Shown piece by piece: positions 50,701 to 59,668 of a stretch of DNA of 64,000 nucleotides. Below the pieces are notes generated by a model that was not told where the DNA came from, ran no database searches, and saw only the letters and a program-made list of their open reading frames with translations. Origin of the DNA: Candidatus Edwardsbacteria bacterium RifOxyA12_full_54_48 (lineage in GTDB: Bacteria > Edwardsbacteria > AC1 > EtOH8); assembly GCA_001777915.1 (NCBI GenBank), contig MFFN01000006.1, positions 211,001 to 275,000 on the forward strand. Direction: 5' to 3'. The position numbers were made by a program, and so were the translations under genes. Every line of letters begins with the position of its first letter. The stretch's first letter is position 1.

Positions 50701-51318
50701 TTACCCCAGATGGATGGCCTTCAGTATCACCCCCAGCGAGTCGGGATCCGGCAGCAGCAGGAAATATCCGTGCAGCACGGCGTTCTTTTCCACAAAACGG
50801 AATTCGGTCTCGATGCACACCACCAGGTCCTTGTCGTTGCCGAAATCCAGCGACACCGCGTCCAGCACCGCCGAGGCCATGTCCACCGTCATGCTGGGCA
50901 CCGAGGGGACCATCACCAGGCCCAGCAGGTCGCCCAGGGCGTTCATGTAGGCGCAGGTCAGGACGTTGGACACCTCCTTGAGGGCCGATTCCTCCAGCTC
51001 CCCGATCCCGGTGGTGCTGCCCACCGGCTTTCTCAGCAGGCAGTCGGTCAGGTGCCAGGCCGCCTCCTGGGGGAACATCAGCAGGGTTCGGCCGGTCATG
51101 TCGCCCAGGAAATAGATCAGCACCCCGGCCACCACCTCGTTGGGCTTGGCGGCCATATTGAAGATCTCCTCGATGGGGTTGATCCTGATCACCGGAACAT
51201 TGACCAGCACCTTCTCGTTGGTCAGCTCCGACAGGGCGGTGGCCGCATGGCAGGCCCCGATATTGGCCACCTCCTTCAGGGCGTCCAGTTGTATCGCTCC
51301 CAGTTCGTTAAGTTCCAT
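50701..51318 (-). CDS. cheC: CheY-P phosphatase CheC
   Basis: 205 residues. Two phosphatase half-sites of the CheC/CheX/FliY family are present: LKEVANIGACHAATAL (Glu16, Asn19) and LKEVSNVLTCAYMNAL. Having both Glu/Asn pairs indicates an active CheC of the two-site type. It would dephosphorylate the CheY encoded at 53377 and bind the CheD encoded at 39108. No CheZ or CheX is visible in the window. It lies 45 bp after the cheA stop. Confidence 0.92.
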   Translation of the reverse strand: MELNELGAIQLDALKEVANIGACHAATALSELTNEKVLVNVPVIRINPIEEIFNMAAKPNEVVAGVLIYFLGDMTGRTLLMFPQEAAWHLTDCLLRKPVGSTTGIGELEESALKEVSNVLTCAYMNALGDLLGLVMVPSVPSMTVDMASAVLDAVSLDFGNDKDLVVCIETEFRFVEKNAVLHGYFLLLPDPDSLGVILKAIHLG

Positions 51319-51363
51319 CTTTCTACCCTCTCTATATCGCCGATGTATTGATTGTCTTTTTTA

Positions 51364-53301
51364 TCAGACCGCTATATTGTTGAGATCCAGGATCAGCATG
51401 GGGCGGCCCTCCCGTCCGATGGTGGCCCCGCTGAAGGTTTTGATCCCTTTGACGAAACGGGACAGCGGCTTGACCACGATCTCCTGCTGGCCGATCATGG
51501 AGTCGAACAGCAGCGCCAGCTCCGCCCCCTGGCGATCCACGATCAGGGCCGGCCCTTCGCCGATGCCGGTCTCCGGAGAAAGCCCGATGACGCTGGCCAG
51601 CCGCACCACCGGGATCACCCGGTTCCGGAACTGCAGCAGCCTCTTGCCATGCAGTGTTTTCAGGGCCTTCTGCTTGATATTGGTGATCTCCTTGACCTGG
51701 GTTATGGGGACCGCGTAGGTCTGGTCATCGGCCGAGATCAGCAGGGTCCGGATGATGGCCAGGCTCAACGGGACCGTGATGGTAAAAACCGATCCCTGGC
51801 CGGGCCGGCTGTCCATGGCGAAGCTGCCGCCCATCTCCTCGATCCGGCGCTTGACCACATCCAGCCCCACCCCTCGCCCCGACAGCTCGCTGACCTTGTC
51901 GGCGGTGGAAAATCCCGGCAGCAACAGGTATTCATACAACTGCTGGTCGGCCAATTCCGCGGCTTGGATCGCCGTCAGGTGCCCGTTGTCTATCACCTTG
52001 CGGCGGATCCGTTCCAGATCAAAGCCCTGGCCGTCGTCGACCACCTTGATCAGGACCTGGTCCTTCTGTTTCAGGGCGGTCAGGGTTATCGAGCCCAGCT
52101 GCGACTTGCCGGCCTGCTTCCGCTGGTGCGGCAGCTCGATGCCGTGGTCCACCGCGTTTCTCAGCAGGTGGATCACCGGCTCGGAAAGCATCTGCAGGAT
52201 GGCGCGGTCCATCTCCAGCTCCCGGCCCTGCACCGTGAAATCGATCTCCTTGCCCAGCCCCTTGGCGGCATCCCGCACCACCCGGGGAAAACGGTCCAGC
52301 ACCTCGGACATCGGCACCAATCGGGCGGTCAGCACCTCCTGCTGAAGGTCGGAGGCTATCTGGGCGATCTTGTCCACCCCGTCCTGAATGGCCGGATCTC
52401 CGTTCTGAACGGCCAGCTGTTTCAACCTCTCGCGCCACACCACCAGCTCGCCCACCAGGTTCATCAGGCTGTCGAGCCGGGCCACGCTGACCTTGACGTC
52501 CTTGGCCTTCTCCTGGGCCAGCTGGACGAAAGCTCCGATGGTTTTTCTCTCCAGCGCTTCCTCGGCGCTCTCCTCCCGCACTTCCTCGATCTGGATGTCC
52601 TCGACATCGGCGCAGGTGACATCGTTCTTCAACTCCTCCTGGTCCTCCTGGTCGGTAACCAGGAAGATGGTGAAGCCCCGGTCGAATTTCTCCGATTCCA
52701 GGTCATGCCTCTCCGGCACGGTATAGGCCACCCGGCCGATCCTCTCCAGGGTATGCAGTATCAAAAAGGCCCGGGCCGATTTGAGGGAGACATCCTGCTC
52801 CAGCAATATCCGGATCTTGAAGACATGGGAATTGTCGGTTTTAAGGGGATTGATCCTCTTAAAATCGCTGCCCCCGTTGGAGGCTACCTTGGCCGGGGCC
52901 GCCTCAGGGGTCACGGCGGTCAAACCCACAATCTGACCCACCAGCTCCCGGCATCGCTGGGTGAGGCTCTGGTCCGGCTGTTTCCCGGCCGCCACCAATC
53001 CCACCGCTTCCTCCAGAAAATCCAATACCGAAAAGATCAGATCTATCTCCTCGGAAGCGGCCGCCGTCTGACGGCGGCGCATCTTGTCCAGCAGATCCTC
53101 GCCCTTGTGGGTAAGATCGGCGATGAAATCCAGTCCGATGGAGGCCGCCATGCCCTTGATGGTGTGCATGGAACGGAAGATCTCGTCCAGCTGGGAGCTC
53201 TCGTCGGGCTTCTTCTCCAGGGACAATAGCGCCTGGTTCAGGCTGACCAGGTGCTCCCTGGTCTCCGCCACGAACAGATTTATGTATTTTGCGGTATCCA
53301 T
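51364..53301 (-). CDS. cheA: Chemotaxis histidine kinase CheA
   Basis: 645 residues. The Hpt domain has phospho-acceptor His46 in FRSMHTIKGMAASIG. A variable middle region follows (about 135-255), perhaps P2-like. The dimerisation helices come next (VSVARLDSLMNLVGELVVWRE). The ATPase has LLRNAVDHGIE (N box), VVDDGQGFD (G1) and GRGVGLDVVKRRIE (G2). The C-terminal CheW-like domain ends in ILDLNNIAV. All catalytic motifs are intact. It takes input from the MCPs through CheW and phosphorylates CheY and CheB. Confidence 0.96.
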   Translation of the reverse strand: MDTAKYINLFVAETREHLVSLNQALLSLEKKPDESSQLDEIFRSMHTIKGMAASIGLDFIADLTHKGEDLLDKMRRRQTAAASEEIDLIFSVLDFLEEAVGLVAAGKQPDQSLTQRCRELVGQIVGLTAVTPEAAPAKVASNGGSDFKRINPLKTDNSHVFKIRILLEQDVSLKSARAFLILHTLERIGRVAYTVPERHDLESEKFDRGFTIFLVTDQEDQEELKNDVTCADVEDIQIEEVREESAEEALERKTIGAFVQLAQEKAKDVKVSVARLDSLMNLVGELVVWRERLKQLAVQNGDPAIQDGVDKIAQIASDLQQEVLTARLVPMSEVLDRFPRVVRDAAKGLGKEIDFTVQGRELEMDRAILQMLSEPVIHLLRNAVDHGIELPHQRKQAGKSQLGSITLTALKQKDQVLIKVVDDGQGFDLERIRRKVIDNGHLTAIQAAELADQQLYEYLLLPGFSTADKVSELSGRGVGLDVVKRRIEEMGGSFAMDSRPGQGSVFTITVPLSLAIIRTLLISADDQTYAVPITQVKEITNIKQKALKTLHGKRLLQFRNRVIPVVRLASVIGLSPETGIGEGPALIVDRQGAELALLFDSMIGQQEIVVKPLSRFVKGIKTFSGATIGREGRPMLILDLNNIAV

Positions 53302-53376
53302 GGAATACCCCTATTCCCGGTCCTTCGCTAGCAACGAAACCTCCGGGATATCAGGTTATCCTGATGCTCGAAGCGG

Positions 53377-53739
53377 TTATTTCAGCGCCCGCTGGGCCGC
53401 TTCCAGTACCCGCGAGGGCTGGAAGGGTTTGACCACGAAATCCCTGGCCCCGGCCTGGATGGCTTCCACCACCAAAGCCTGCTGGCCCATGGCGCTGCAC
53501 ATCAGGATCCGGGCGTTGGGATCTATCTGCATGATGGCCTTGACCGCCTCGATGCCGCCCATGTCGGGCATGATGATATCCATGATCACCAGGTCTGGCT
53601 TCAGCTTCTGGTATTGATCCACCGCCTCGGCGCCGGTGGCGCCTTCGCCGCAGACCTCGAACTCTCCCTTTTTCAGGATGTCCGAGATCATGGTCCTCAT
53701 GAAGATGGCATCGTCCACCACTAATACCTTGCGACTCAT
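53377..53739 (-). CDS. cheY: Single-domain response regulator CheY
   Basis: 120 residues. Acidic pocket Asp9/Asp10, phospho-acceptor Asp54 (LVIMDIIMPDMGG), Ser82/Ala83 in MCSAMG and Lys104 in VVKPF are all in place. This is the only free receiver in the locus and therefore the probable output of CheA. The target is unknown because no flagellar switch or pilus motor gene is present. ATGA coupling to the upstream cheW. Confidence 0.95.
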   Translation of the reverse strand: MSRKVLVVDDAIFMRTMISDILKKGEFEVCGEGATGAEAVDQYQKLKPDLVIMDIIMPDMGGIEAVKAIMQIDPNARILMCSAMGQQALVVEAIQAGARDFVVKPFQPSRVLEAAQRALK

Positions 53740-54185
53740 TTAACCTCCTCCAAAGATAATATTTTATCCAAGTTAAGTATTATTATTTTTTCCCGGTTGA
53801 TCTCTATCACCTTGTCGTAGAATCGCCCGTTGGCGGCTTTTTTGATGCTGTCGGGAACATCCTTCGGCACAGCCTTGATGGTCTCCACGCTGTCCACCCG
53901 ATCCACTATCAGCCCGGCCGTCTCCTGGTTATAATCCACGATGATTATAACCACATCGGGTCCGAGCCGGCTGTTTTCCACCAGATGCAGCCTTCTCCGC
54001 AGGTCGACAATGGTGGTTATCTCGCCCCTCAGATTGATAAGCCCGGCGAGATACTCCGGAGCCAGGGGCACCGGGACAATATCCTGCATTTCCTCGATGC
54101 TTTTAACCTGATCGGTGTAAAGTGCAAACTTTTCTTTACCCAGGTTGAATATTACAATTTCCCGGGATGCAATTTTTTCCGTCAT
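53736..54185 (-). CDS. cheW: CheW-type coupling protein, first gene of the chemosensory operon
   Basis: 149 residues, full-length CheW: REIVIFNLGKEKFALYTDQVKSIE, LAGLINLRGEITTIVDLRRRL, AGLIVDRVDSVETI and the last strand IIILNLDKILS. LINLRG is the conserved CheW/CheA core motif. It is coupled to cheY. Upstream lies a probable sigma-70 promoter (54221-54249), making this the start of the long chemosensory/GTPase transcript. Confidence 0.93.
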   Translation of the reverse strand: MTEKIASREIVIFNLGKEKFALYTDQVKSIEEMQDIVPVPLAPEYLAGLINLRGEITTIVDLRRRLHLVENSRLGPDVVIIIVDYNQETAGLIVDRVDSVETIKAVPKDVPDSIKKAANGRFYDKVIEINREKIIILNLDKILSLEEVK

Positions 54186-54220
54186 AGAACGGTTATCCTA
54201 TTAAATATATAATACTTAAC

Positions 54221-54249
54221 AGTTTATAACTTTTTTTACCATAAGTCAA
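54221..54249 (-). promoter_or_regulatory. Probable sigma-70 promoter of the chemosensory operon
   Basis: On the minus strand, TTGACT (54244-54249) and TAAACT (54221-54226) are 17 bp apart; TATAAA two bases earlier is an alternative -10 with a 15-bp spacer. The boxes end 35 bp before the cheW ATG in an AT-rich gap. The -35 is near consensus, the -10 moderate. Confidence 0.45.
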
Positions 54250-54290
54250 TAAAAAAATACCGGAAATTTCATCTTTAAGCCAAATAGCAA

Positions 54291-54316
54291 AAGGGACGGC
54301 AAATATGCCGTCCCTT
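54291..54316 (-). terminator. Terminator hairpin shared by the remnant gene/efflux transcript
   Basis: A perfect stem AAGGGACGGC (54291-54300) and GCCGTCCCTT (54307-54316) with a 6-nt loop. On the minus strand it is followed by TTTGCTATTTGG. It lies 17 bp past the stop of the sorting-domain remnant, so it was probably that gene's terminator and now also ends the efflux operon. Confidence 0.65.
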
Positions 54317-54332
54317 AACAGAAAAAATTTGA

Positions 54333-54416
54333 TTATTCAATCACTACTCTCTTCTTGGTAGCCTTGAAATCACCGGTTTCAAAACGTTAGATATAAATTC
54401 CGCTTAGTGCATTTAA
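54333..54416 (-). pseudogene. Remnant of a secreted protein's FlgD-like sorting domain
   Basis: Read on the minus strand the 28 codons give LNALSGIYI, a TAA stop (54387-54389), then RFETGDFKATKKRVVIE and a terminal TAA at 54333-54335. This is the end of the C-terminal sorting module seen intact in the M6 protease (NGVYFYKLNSGEFNATKKMMVLR, written in parts: NGVYFYKL, GEFNATKKMMVLR). A single TAT-to-TAA change would explain the internal stop. Everything upstream has been lost; the palindrome at 54413-54446 marks the break point. No start codon or longer frame remains, so it is not a gene now. Confidence 0.7.
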
Positions 54417-54446
54417 TAACCCAGACCTTAAGGTCTGGGTTATTAA
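54413..54446. repeat. 34-bp perfect palindrome at the end of the efflux operon
   Basis: TTAATAACCCAGACC, a TTAA centre and GGTCTGGGTTATTAA match perfectly as an inverted repeat. It starts 8 bp past the permease stop codon at 54454. It may work as a terminator in either direction. It also sits exactly where the sorting-domain remnant is cut off, so it could be a footprint of the recombination that joined the two. Confidence 0.7.
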
Positions 54447-54453
54447 TATTGTC

Positions 54454-55692
54454 TCACTCGTATCTTAATGCCTCTATCGGATCCAACTCGGCCGCCCGTT
54501 GGGCCGGATACCAGCCGAAGAATATGCCCACCGCAGCCGAGAAGCCGAAGCCCAGCAGCACCGACCACCAGCTGACCGAAGCCGGCAGTTTTATCACCAG
54601 AGAGACCAACCAGGCCAGAATGAATCCCAGGATCATCCCGGTCACTCCGCCTACCAGCGACAGAGTCACCGCTTCGATGATGAACTGCTGCATGATGTCC
54701 TTCTTGCGGGCCCCGATGGCCTTGCGGATTCCGATCTCCTTGATCCGCTCGTTGACCGACACCAGCATGATGTTCATGATCCCGATGCCGCCCACCAGCA
54801 GCGACAACAGCGTGACGCCGATCATCAGGCCGAACACACCGGCGGTGATCTTCTTGAAGATCCCCATTATCTGGTCGGCGGTGACAATGCCGAAATCATC
54901 CGGTTTGGAGGGCGGCACCTTGCGCCGGCGGCGCAGCAGCTCGGTGACCTCATCCTTGGCCTGTTCGATATGAGCCACGTCAAGCGGCTGGACAGCTATA
55001 GTGACCGACCCGCCCCGGCCCCGGTTGCGGATCTGTCCGGTGAATATCTTCTGGTAGGTGGAGATGGGAATGATCAGCATATTATCCTGATCATTGCCCA
55101 GGAATGATCCCTTTTTCCCCAGCAGGGCTATCACCTCGAACCGGTTGCCGTTGATGATAATCTCCTTGCCCAGAGGGTCCTGCTGGCCGAAAAGCTTTTC
55201 CACCACTGTCGATCCCAGCATGGCCACCTTGCGGCTGTGGGTCATGTCCACGTTGGACATGGCCCGGCCGTCGATGATCTCATAATCGGCGATGAACTGG
55301 AATTCCGGCGTGGTGCCGTGCACCTCGGTGCCCAGCACCTCCTGCTTGCCGTATTTGACGCTGGCCATGTTGTCCAGCATGGGAGCCACCCGTAGCACCG
55401 AGGGACAATTGTCCCTGACGGCGTAGGCGTCATCGATGGTCAGGTTCTTGCGGCCCCTGGTATTCAGCCAGTCGTCATGGCTCATCACCAGACCCTGCTT
55501 TTGAACGTATAACGTAGTGGTGCCCAGGGAGGAAAGCTGCTTGGCGATCATCTTATTGAAGCCGTCGATCAAAGCCAGCATACCGATCACCGTCAGCACT
55601 CCGATCATGATGCCTAAGGTGGTCAGCCCGGAGCGGAGCTTGTGGGCCCAGATGGCGTCAAAAGCCAGCCTGACCGCTTCCCAAATATTCAT
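54454..55692 (-). CDS. MacB-type ABC transporter permease
   Basis: 412 residues. One N-terminal helix (LRSGLTTLGIMIGVLTVIGML) is followed by a large periplasmic MacB_PCD domain, and then three helices in an FtsX-type core (GLMIGVTLLSLLVGGIGIMNIMLVSV, RKDIMQQFIIEAV). ERIKEIGIRKAIGAR is the coupling-helix signature. Separate from its ATPase (next gene), unlike E. coli MacB. It works with the MFP and TolC proteins upstream as a tripartite machine exporting macrolides, peptides or lipoprotein-like substrates. Confidence 0.92.
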   Translation of the reverse strand: MNIWEAVRLAFDAIWAHKLRSGLTTLGIMIGVLTVIGMLALIDGFNKMIAKQLSSLGTTTLYVQKQGLVMSHDDWLNTRGRKNLTIDDAYAVRDNCPSVLRVAPMLDNMASVKYGKQEVLGTEVHGTTPEFQFIADYEIIDGRAMSNVDMTHSRKVAMLGSTVVEKLFGQQDPLGKEIIINGNRFEVIALLGKKGSFLGNDQDNMLIIPISTYQKIFTGQIRNRGRGGSVTIAVQPLDVAHIEQAKDEVTELLRRRRKVPPSKPDDFGIVTADQIMGIFKKITAGVFGLMIGVTLLSLLVGGIGIMNIMLVSVNERIKEIGIRKAIGARKKDIMQQFIIEAVTLSLVGGVTGMILGFILAWLVSLVIKLPASVSWWSVLLGFGFSAAVGIFFGWYPAQRAAELDPIEALRYE

Positions 55693-55696
55693 GGCC

Positions 55697-56380
55697 TTAC
55701 CCTTTCCTTATGATTTGATCGGAGACGATCTCTCCATCCAGTATCCGAACCGCCCGGTGGGCATGTTCTCCCACTTTTTGGTCGTGGGTCACCAGGATCA
55801 CCGTCTTGCCTTCTTTATGCAGCCGGTCGAACAGAGCCATGATCTCCACCCCGGTCTTGCTGTCCAGATTTCCGGTGGGTTCATCGGCCAACAGGATCGA
55901 GGGATCATTGACCAGGGCCCGGGCGATGGAAACCCTCTGTCTCTCGCCACCCGACATCTCGGTAGGCTTGTGATGAACCCGGTGGGCCAGCCCCACCGAT
56001 TCCAGCGAAGCCATGGCTTTAGCCCTTCTGATCCCGGAATCGACCCCGGCATACTGCATGGGCAATTCCACATTATGCAGGGCCGAAGAGCGAGGCAGCA
56101 GATTGAAGGTCTGGAAGACGAACCCTATCTTCTTGTTTCTCACCGCCGCCAGCTGGTCGTCATCCATCTCCGATACCAATAATCCGTCCAGATGATAGCT
56201 TCCGGTGGTGGGGGTATCCAGGCATCCCACCAGGTTCATCAAGGTGGATTTGCCGGAGCCCGAGGGACCCATGATGGATACGTACTCTCCAGCCGCGACG
56301 TTCAACGAAACTTTTTTTAAGGCCTCCACCTTGACGCCATCCATCTTATATACCTTGGAAAGATTTTCCATTTTTATCAT
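55697..56380 (-). CDS. ABC transporter ATPase (MacB/LolD type)
   Basis: 227 residues. Walker [11 protein letters not shown]-loop [11 protein letters not shown], signature [15 protein letters not shown], Walker [13 protein letters not shown] and the switch His in LVTHD are all present. The family (MacB/LolD/FtsE-like) powers mechanotransmission by FtsX-type permeases. The stop is 4 bp from the permease start. The start could also be the ATG three codons in. Confidence 0.95.
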   Translation of the reverse strand: MIKMENLSKVYKMDGVKVEALKKVSLNVAAGEYVSIMGPSGSGKSTLMNLVGCLDTPTTGSYHLDGLLVSEMDDDQLAAVRNKKIGFVFQTFNLLPRSSALHNVELPMQYAGVDSGIRRAKAMASLESVGLAHRVHHKPTEMSGGERQRVSIARALVNDPSILLADEPTGNLDSKTGVEIMALFDRLHKEGKTVILVTHDQKVGEHAHRAVRILDGEIVSDQIIRKG

Positions 56381-56390
56381 GGCTTACAAC

Positions 56391-57653
56391 CTACTTTCCC
56401 CGGCTGCCCTGTTTCCCGGCAGCCTGATCTTTGGTCACTTTGACCTTATCGTGGTGCTTCAGGTTCCGCAGCACGCTGAACGGCCCCTTGATCACCTCCT
56501 GGCCGTCCGATAATCCGGAAAGCACTTCAATGTTTTCCTGGTCGGAGATACCGGTGGTGACCGGAATGATCACCGCCTTCCCTTTCTCCACGACATAGAC
56601 CACCTCCTGCTCCTTCTCCTTGGCCTTCTTGCCGTCGCTTGTCTTTTCCCCGGCCAGGGCTCCGCCCTTCTCTTTGCCTTTCTTGCGTTCAGCCGCTTTT
56701 CGCTCGGAATCAACCTTGCGCATAACCACCGACTGGATGGGGATCAGAATAATATCCTTTTTATTGGACGTGGTGATATCAACGTTGGCAGACATTCCGG
56801 ATTTCAGGTCATCCGATCTATCGATGAATCTTACTTTCACAGTGTAATTCACCGAAGCATTGCTGGAGCTTGAGATGACCGAGCTGATGGCGGCATTCCC
56901 CACCTCGGAGACCTCTCCCTTGAATGTTTTGCCGATGATGGCGTCCACCTCGATCTCGGCCGGCTGGCCTATTTTGATATCCTTTACATCGCTCTCGTCC
57001 ACCTGGGATTCCACCTCCATCTGGGACATGTCGGCCACTACCATGATCACCGATCCGGCGTTGTTCATGGTCCCGGTGACCACCACTTCGCCCACCTCCA
57101 CATTCAGCTGGACCACCGTGCCGTTGATGGGCGAGGTGATGGTGGTCTTGCTGTAGGTGTCCTGGGCCTGCTCCAGCGAGGCTTCGGCTTGGGTCAGGCG
57201 GGCCCGGTCCAGATTGAATTGGGTGGTAGTGGCCTCATTTTCCTCCTGGGATATCAGTCCGGCGGCAAACAGCTCCTGCTTGCGTTTATAGATAAGTTCG
57301 GTCTGGGCCAGGTTGGCTTTGGCCAGCTCCAGGCTGGCCCGGGCCTGCTTGACCTGGGCGGCATAGCTGGTGGGGTCTATCTGCACCAGGATCTGGCCCT
57401 TTTTCACCAGGTCTCCCTCCTTCACCGGAAGGCGGCTGATCTTGCCCATCACGTAGGCCGATATCTGGACCTCGGTCTCGGCCTTGACGTTTCCCGGAGC
57501 CGAGACGATGGAGACTATCTCGCCCTTCTTGACCTGGGCGGATTGGACGGCCAGTTTCTTGGTGCCCTTTACTATATTGGAAACCACCAGGATCACCACC
57601 AACAGCGATGCCGCGGTTATTATCCATAATTTCTTGCTTTTGAAGTTGATCAT
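56391..57653 (-). CDS. Periplasmic membrane fusion protein (MacA/HlyD-like)
   Basis: 420 residues. An N-terminal anchor helix (LWIITAASLLVVILVVSNIV), then a lipoyl half-motif (VSAPGNVKAETEVQISAYVMGKISRLPVKEGDLVKKGQIL), a helical hairpin (ARASLELAKANLAQTELIYK), the second lipoyl half (TTITSPINGTVVQLNVEVGE) and a beta-barrel domain. A Lys/Glu-rich insert (about 315-345) is larger than in typical MacA. It bridges the inner-membrane ABC complex and the TolC-like channel. Confidence 0.92.
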   Translation of the reverse strand: MINFKSKKLWIITAASLLVVILVVSNIVKGTKKLAVQSAQVKKGEIVSIVSAPGNVKAETEVQISAYVMGKISRLPVKEGDLVKKGQILVQIDPTSYAAQVKQARASLELAKANLAQTELIYKRKQELFAAGLISQEENEATTTQFNLDRARLTQAEASLEQAQDTYSKTTITSPINGTVVQLNVEVGEVVVTGTMNNAGSVIMVVADMSQMEVESQVDESDVKDIKIGQPAEIEVDAIIGKTFKGEVSEVGNAAISSVISSSSNASVNYTVKVRFIDRSDDLKSGMSANVDITTSNKKDIILIPIQSVVMRKVDSERKAAERKKGKEKGGALAGEKTSDGKKAKEKEQEVVYVVEKGKAVIIPVTTGISDQENIEVLSGLSDGQEVIKGPFSVLRNLKHHDKVKVTKDQAAGKQGSRGK

Positions 57654-57713
57654 CGGGCTTTCTCCATTTGTATGTTCTGATTTTCGATTTTATATTTCCG
57701 TAAGCAGGATAGA

Positions 57714-59015
57714 TCACCACTTGCCCAGGGCTTTGGCGGTTCTGGCCTCCGCCAGATAATATTCGCACAGGGCATTGGTGGCCTGCTGTTGGGACTGGTT
57801 GTAGGTAAGCTGGCTGGTCAACAGGTCCAGCACCGAAGCCGAGCCCAGTTTGTATTTTTCGTTGGTCAGTCGGTAATCCTCGCTGGCCTGCTGCAACAGG
57901 TCCCCCACCAGCGCTACCGCCTCCTTGGCGGTCTTCAGGCCGATCTGCGCCTGTTTAAGTTCGGAATAGACCGATTGCCGGGCCGATATCATGTCGGCCT
58001 CGGCCGCCCTGGCTTGGGCCCTGGCCTGCCTGATCCTGGCCATCGAGGCTGTGCCGTCAAAAATATTCCAACTGAGGGCCAGACTGGCGCTCCAGTAATC
58101 ATGGGCGTTCCAGCTGTCGTTGCTGGCAAATTGCATACTATCGGAATATCCGTAGCTATATGAAAAAGACAGGTATGGAAGCTTGCTAAGATATGCCGAC
58201 CAGGCAGAGGATTTCTTGGCTTGGTGGTTTTTCTGGGCCGACAGATAGCCGGGGTTGCTTTCGATGGTCTTGTCATCCAGGGATTCTATGGTGTATGCCT
58301 GCTGGGCAGTGTCCGGGAATGCCACTTCCGAGCCAACCCGCACTTCTCCGGCCAGGCCCAGAATGTTGGCTATTGCCTGCCGGCCTGTCAGCTGGGCGCT
58401 CTGGGCATTCAGCAAATCTATCTTGCTCTGCATCAGGCGCACCTGTATCTTCAGCATGTCGGCCTGGCTTATGGATCCCAACTGGTACATCAGTTTGGCC
58501 TGCTTGGACTGCTCCTCGCTCTGCTTGACCGAGGCCTGGGCCACCTCCATGGCCTTCTGCAGTTTCACCAGATTGTAGTAGGCCGCTTTGACATTATAGA
58601 CCAGCGAGGCCACCGATTGCTGATATCCGGATTTGGCAGCCTGCCGAGACCGGTACGATCCCAGGATATCCGCCCACTGGGAGAGATTCACCACGCTCTG
58701 GCTGGCGGACAATGAGGTCCGGTAACTTTCGTTTTTTCCCCCTTCTACGACATTATAGAAGGCATCGTAAGTTGTGGCCGGGCCGCTCTGCCCGTAGCTG
58801 GAGGAGGCGTTTATGTGCGGCAGGATGCCCGACACCGAGGTCTGCAGCCCGGCCCCGGCAATGGTCAGGTTGCTTTGGGCCCGCACCATATCCGGGCTCT
58901 GTTTAAGGGCCATCTCCACGCATTGTTCGACAGTCAATAGTTGATCGGCCGGTTGGGCGGTTATCATCGATGCCGGCACCCAGGAAAGCATCAATATCAG
59001 GAACAGGTTTTTCAT
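57714..59015 (-). CDS. TolC-family outer membrane efflux protein
   Basis: 433 residues. Signal peptide MKNLFLILMLSWVPASMITA. Two OEP repeats of long helices are visible (LTVEQCVEMALKQSPDMVRAQ; ARQSVYSELKQAQIGLKTA), along with the turn YKLGSASVLDLLTSQLTYNQ. It forms the outer membrane exit channel. It is the second gene of the TetR-led operon, so the repressor would control the whole pump. Confidence 0.9.
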   Translation of the reverse strand: MKNLFLILMLSWVPASMITAQPADQLLTVEQCVEMALKQSPDMVRAQSNLTIAGAGLQTSVSGILPHINASSSYGQSGPATTYDAFYNVVEGGKNESYRTSLSASQSVVNLSQWADILGSYRSRQAAKSGYQQSVASLVYNVKAAYYNLVKLQKAMEVAQASVKQSEEQSKQAKLMYQLGSISQADMLKIQVRLMQSKIDLLNAQSAQLTGRQAIANILGLAGEVRVGSEVAFPDTAQQAYTIESLDDKTIESNPGYLSAQKNHQAKKSSAWSAYLSKLPYLSFSYSYGYSDSMQFASNDSWNAHDYWSASLALSWNIFDGTASMARIRQARAQARAAEADMISARQSVYSELKQAQIGLKTAKEAVALVGDLLQQASEDYRLTNEKYKLGSASVLDLLTSQLTYNQSQQQATNALCEYYLAEARTAKALGKW

Positions 59016-59084
59016 ACATCTGCCTTTGATCTTTATTGGTTTGATTATTGCTAAAAACTACGTTTTATTGAAAAATAAAGTTTC

Positions 59085-59657
59085 CTAACTTTTGGCTATG
59101 CCGTAGAAGAAAAGATCAGTTATGTTCTTGATGGTCTTGCTTTTGGAAATTTCGGGATGTGAATGAAATGCCCCCCGGCTGGCCATGGCCATCATGCCGG
59201 CCCACAGGGCATAATCGCCCTGCTTGAACTTGCCCGCCCTGGCGCCGTTCTCCAGTTCATCGGCCAGGACCTTTATCACCTTATGGTTATGGGCCTTGAT
59301 CTTTTTGACCCTCTTCATTATCTCCTTGCCCTCTATCTCGTGCATCAGGTTGAGCAGGGCGCGGTTTTCGGTCACAAAATCCGCCAGGGCCTCCAACATG
59401 CCTGCCACCTTATTTTCCGGGCTGTTCCGCTTTTTCCTGGCGGCAATCATCCGGCCGTGCATCTCATCCATGGCATTTTCCAATATGCTGAAGAACAGGT
59501 CCTCCTTGTGGGAAAAATAGCGATAGATGGTGCCCTTGCCGATCTTGGCCTCCCGGGCCACATCGTCCATCAATGTTTTATGGAAACCTTTCCGGGGGAA
59601 CACCTTCCCGGCGGCCCTCAGGATGTCCAGCTTCTTGTTATCGTTCAGGGTTCGCAT
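59085..59657 (-). CDS. TetR-family transcriptional repressor of the efflux operon
   Basis: 190 residues from ATG at 59657 (GGAG seven bases upstream). The N-terminal HTH is ILRAAGKVFPRKGFHKTLMDD, VAREAKIGKGTIYRYFSHKEDLFF (written in two parts). The C-terminal ligand domain is of TetR_C type (ENRALLNLMHEIEGKEIMKRV). It would bind the 36-bp palindrome 11 bp upstream of its start and repress itself together with tolC, mfp, ATPase and permease. The inducer is likely a pump substrate. Confidence 0.92.
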   Translation of the reverse strand: MRTLNDNKKLDILRAAGKVFPRKGFHKTLMDDVAREAKIGKGTIYRYFSHKEDLFFSILENAMDEMHGRMIAARKKRNSPENKVAGMLEALADFVTENRALLNLMHEIEGKEIMKRVKKIKAHNHKVIKVLADELENGARAGKFKQGDYALWAGMMAMASRGAFHSHPEISKSKTIKNITDLFFYGIAKS

Positions 59658-59668
59658 TTGTACTCCGA

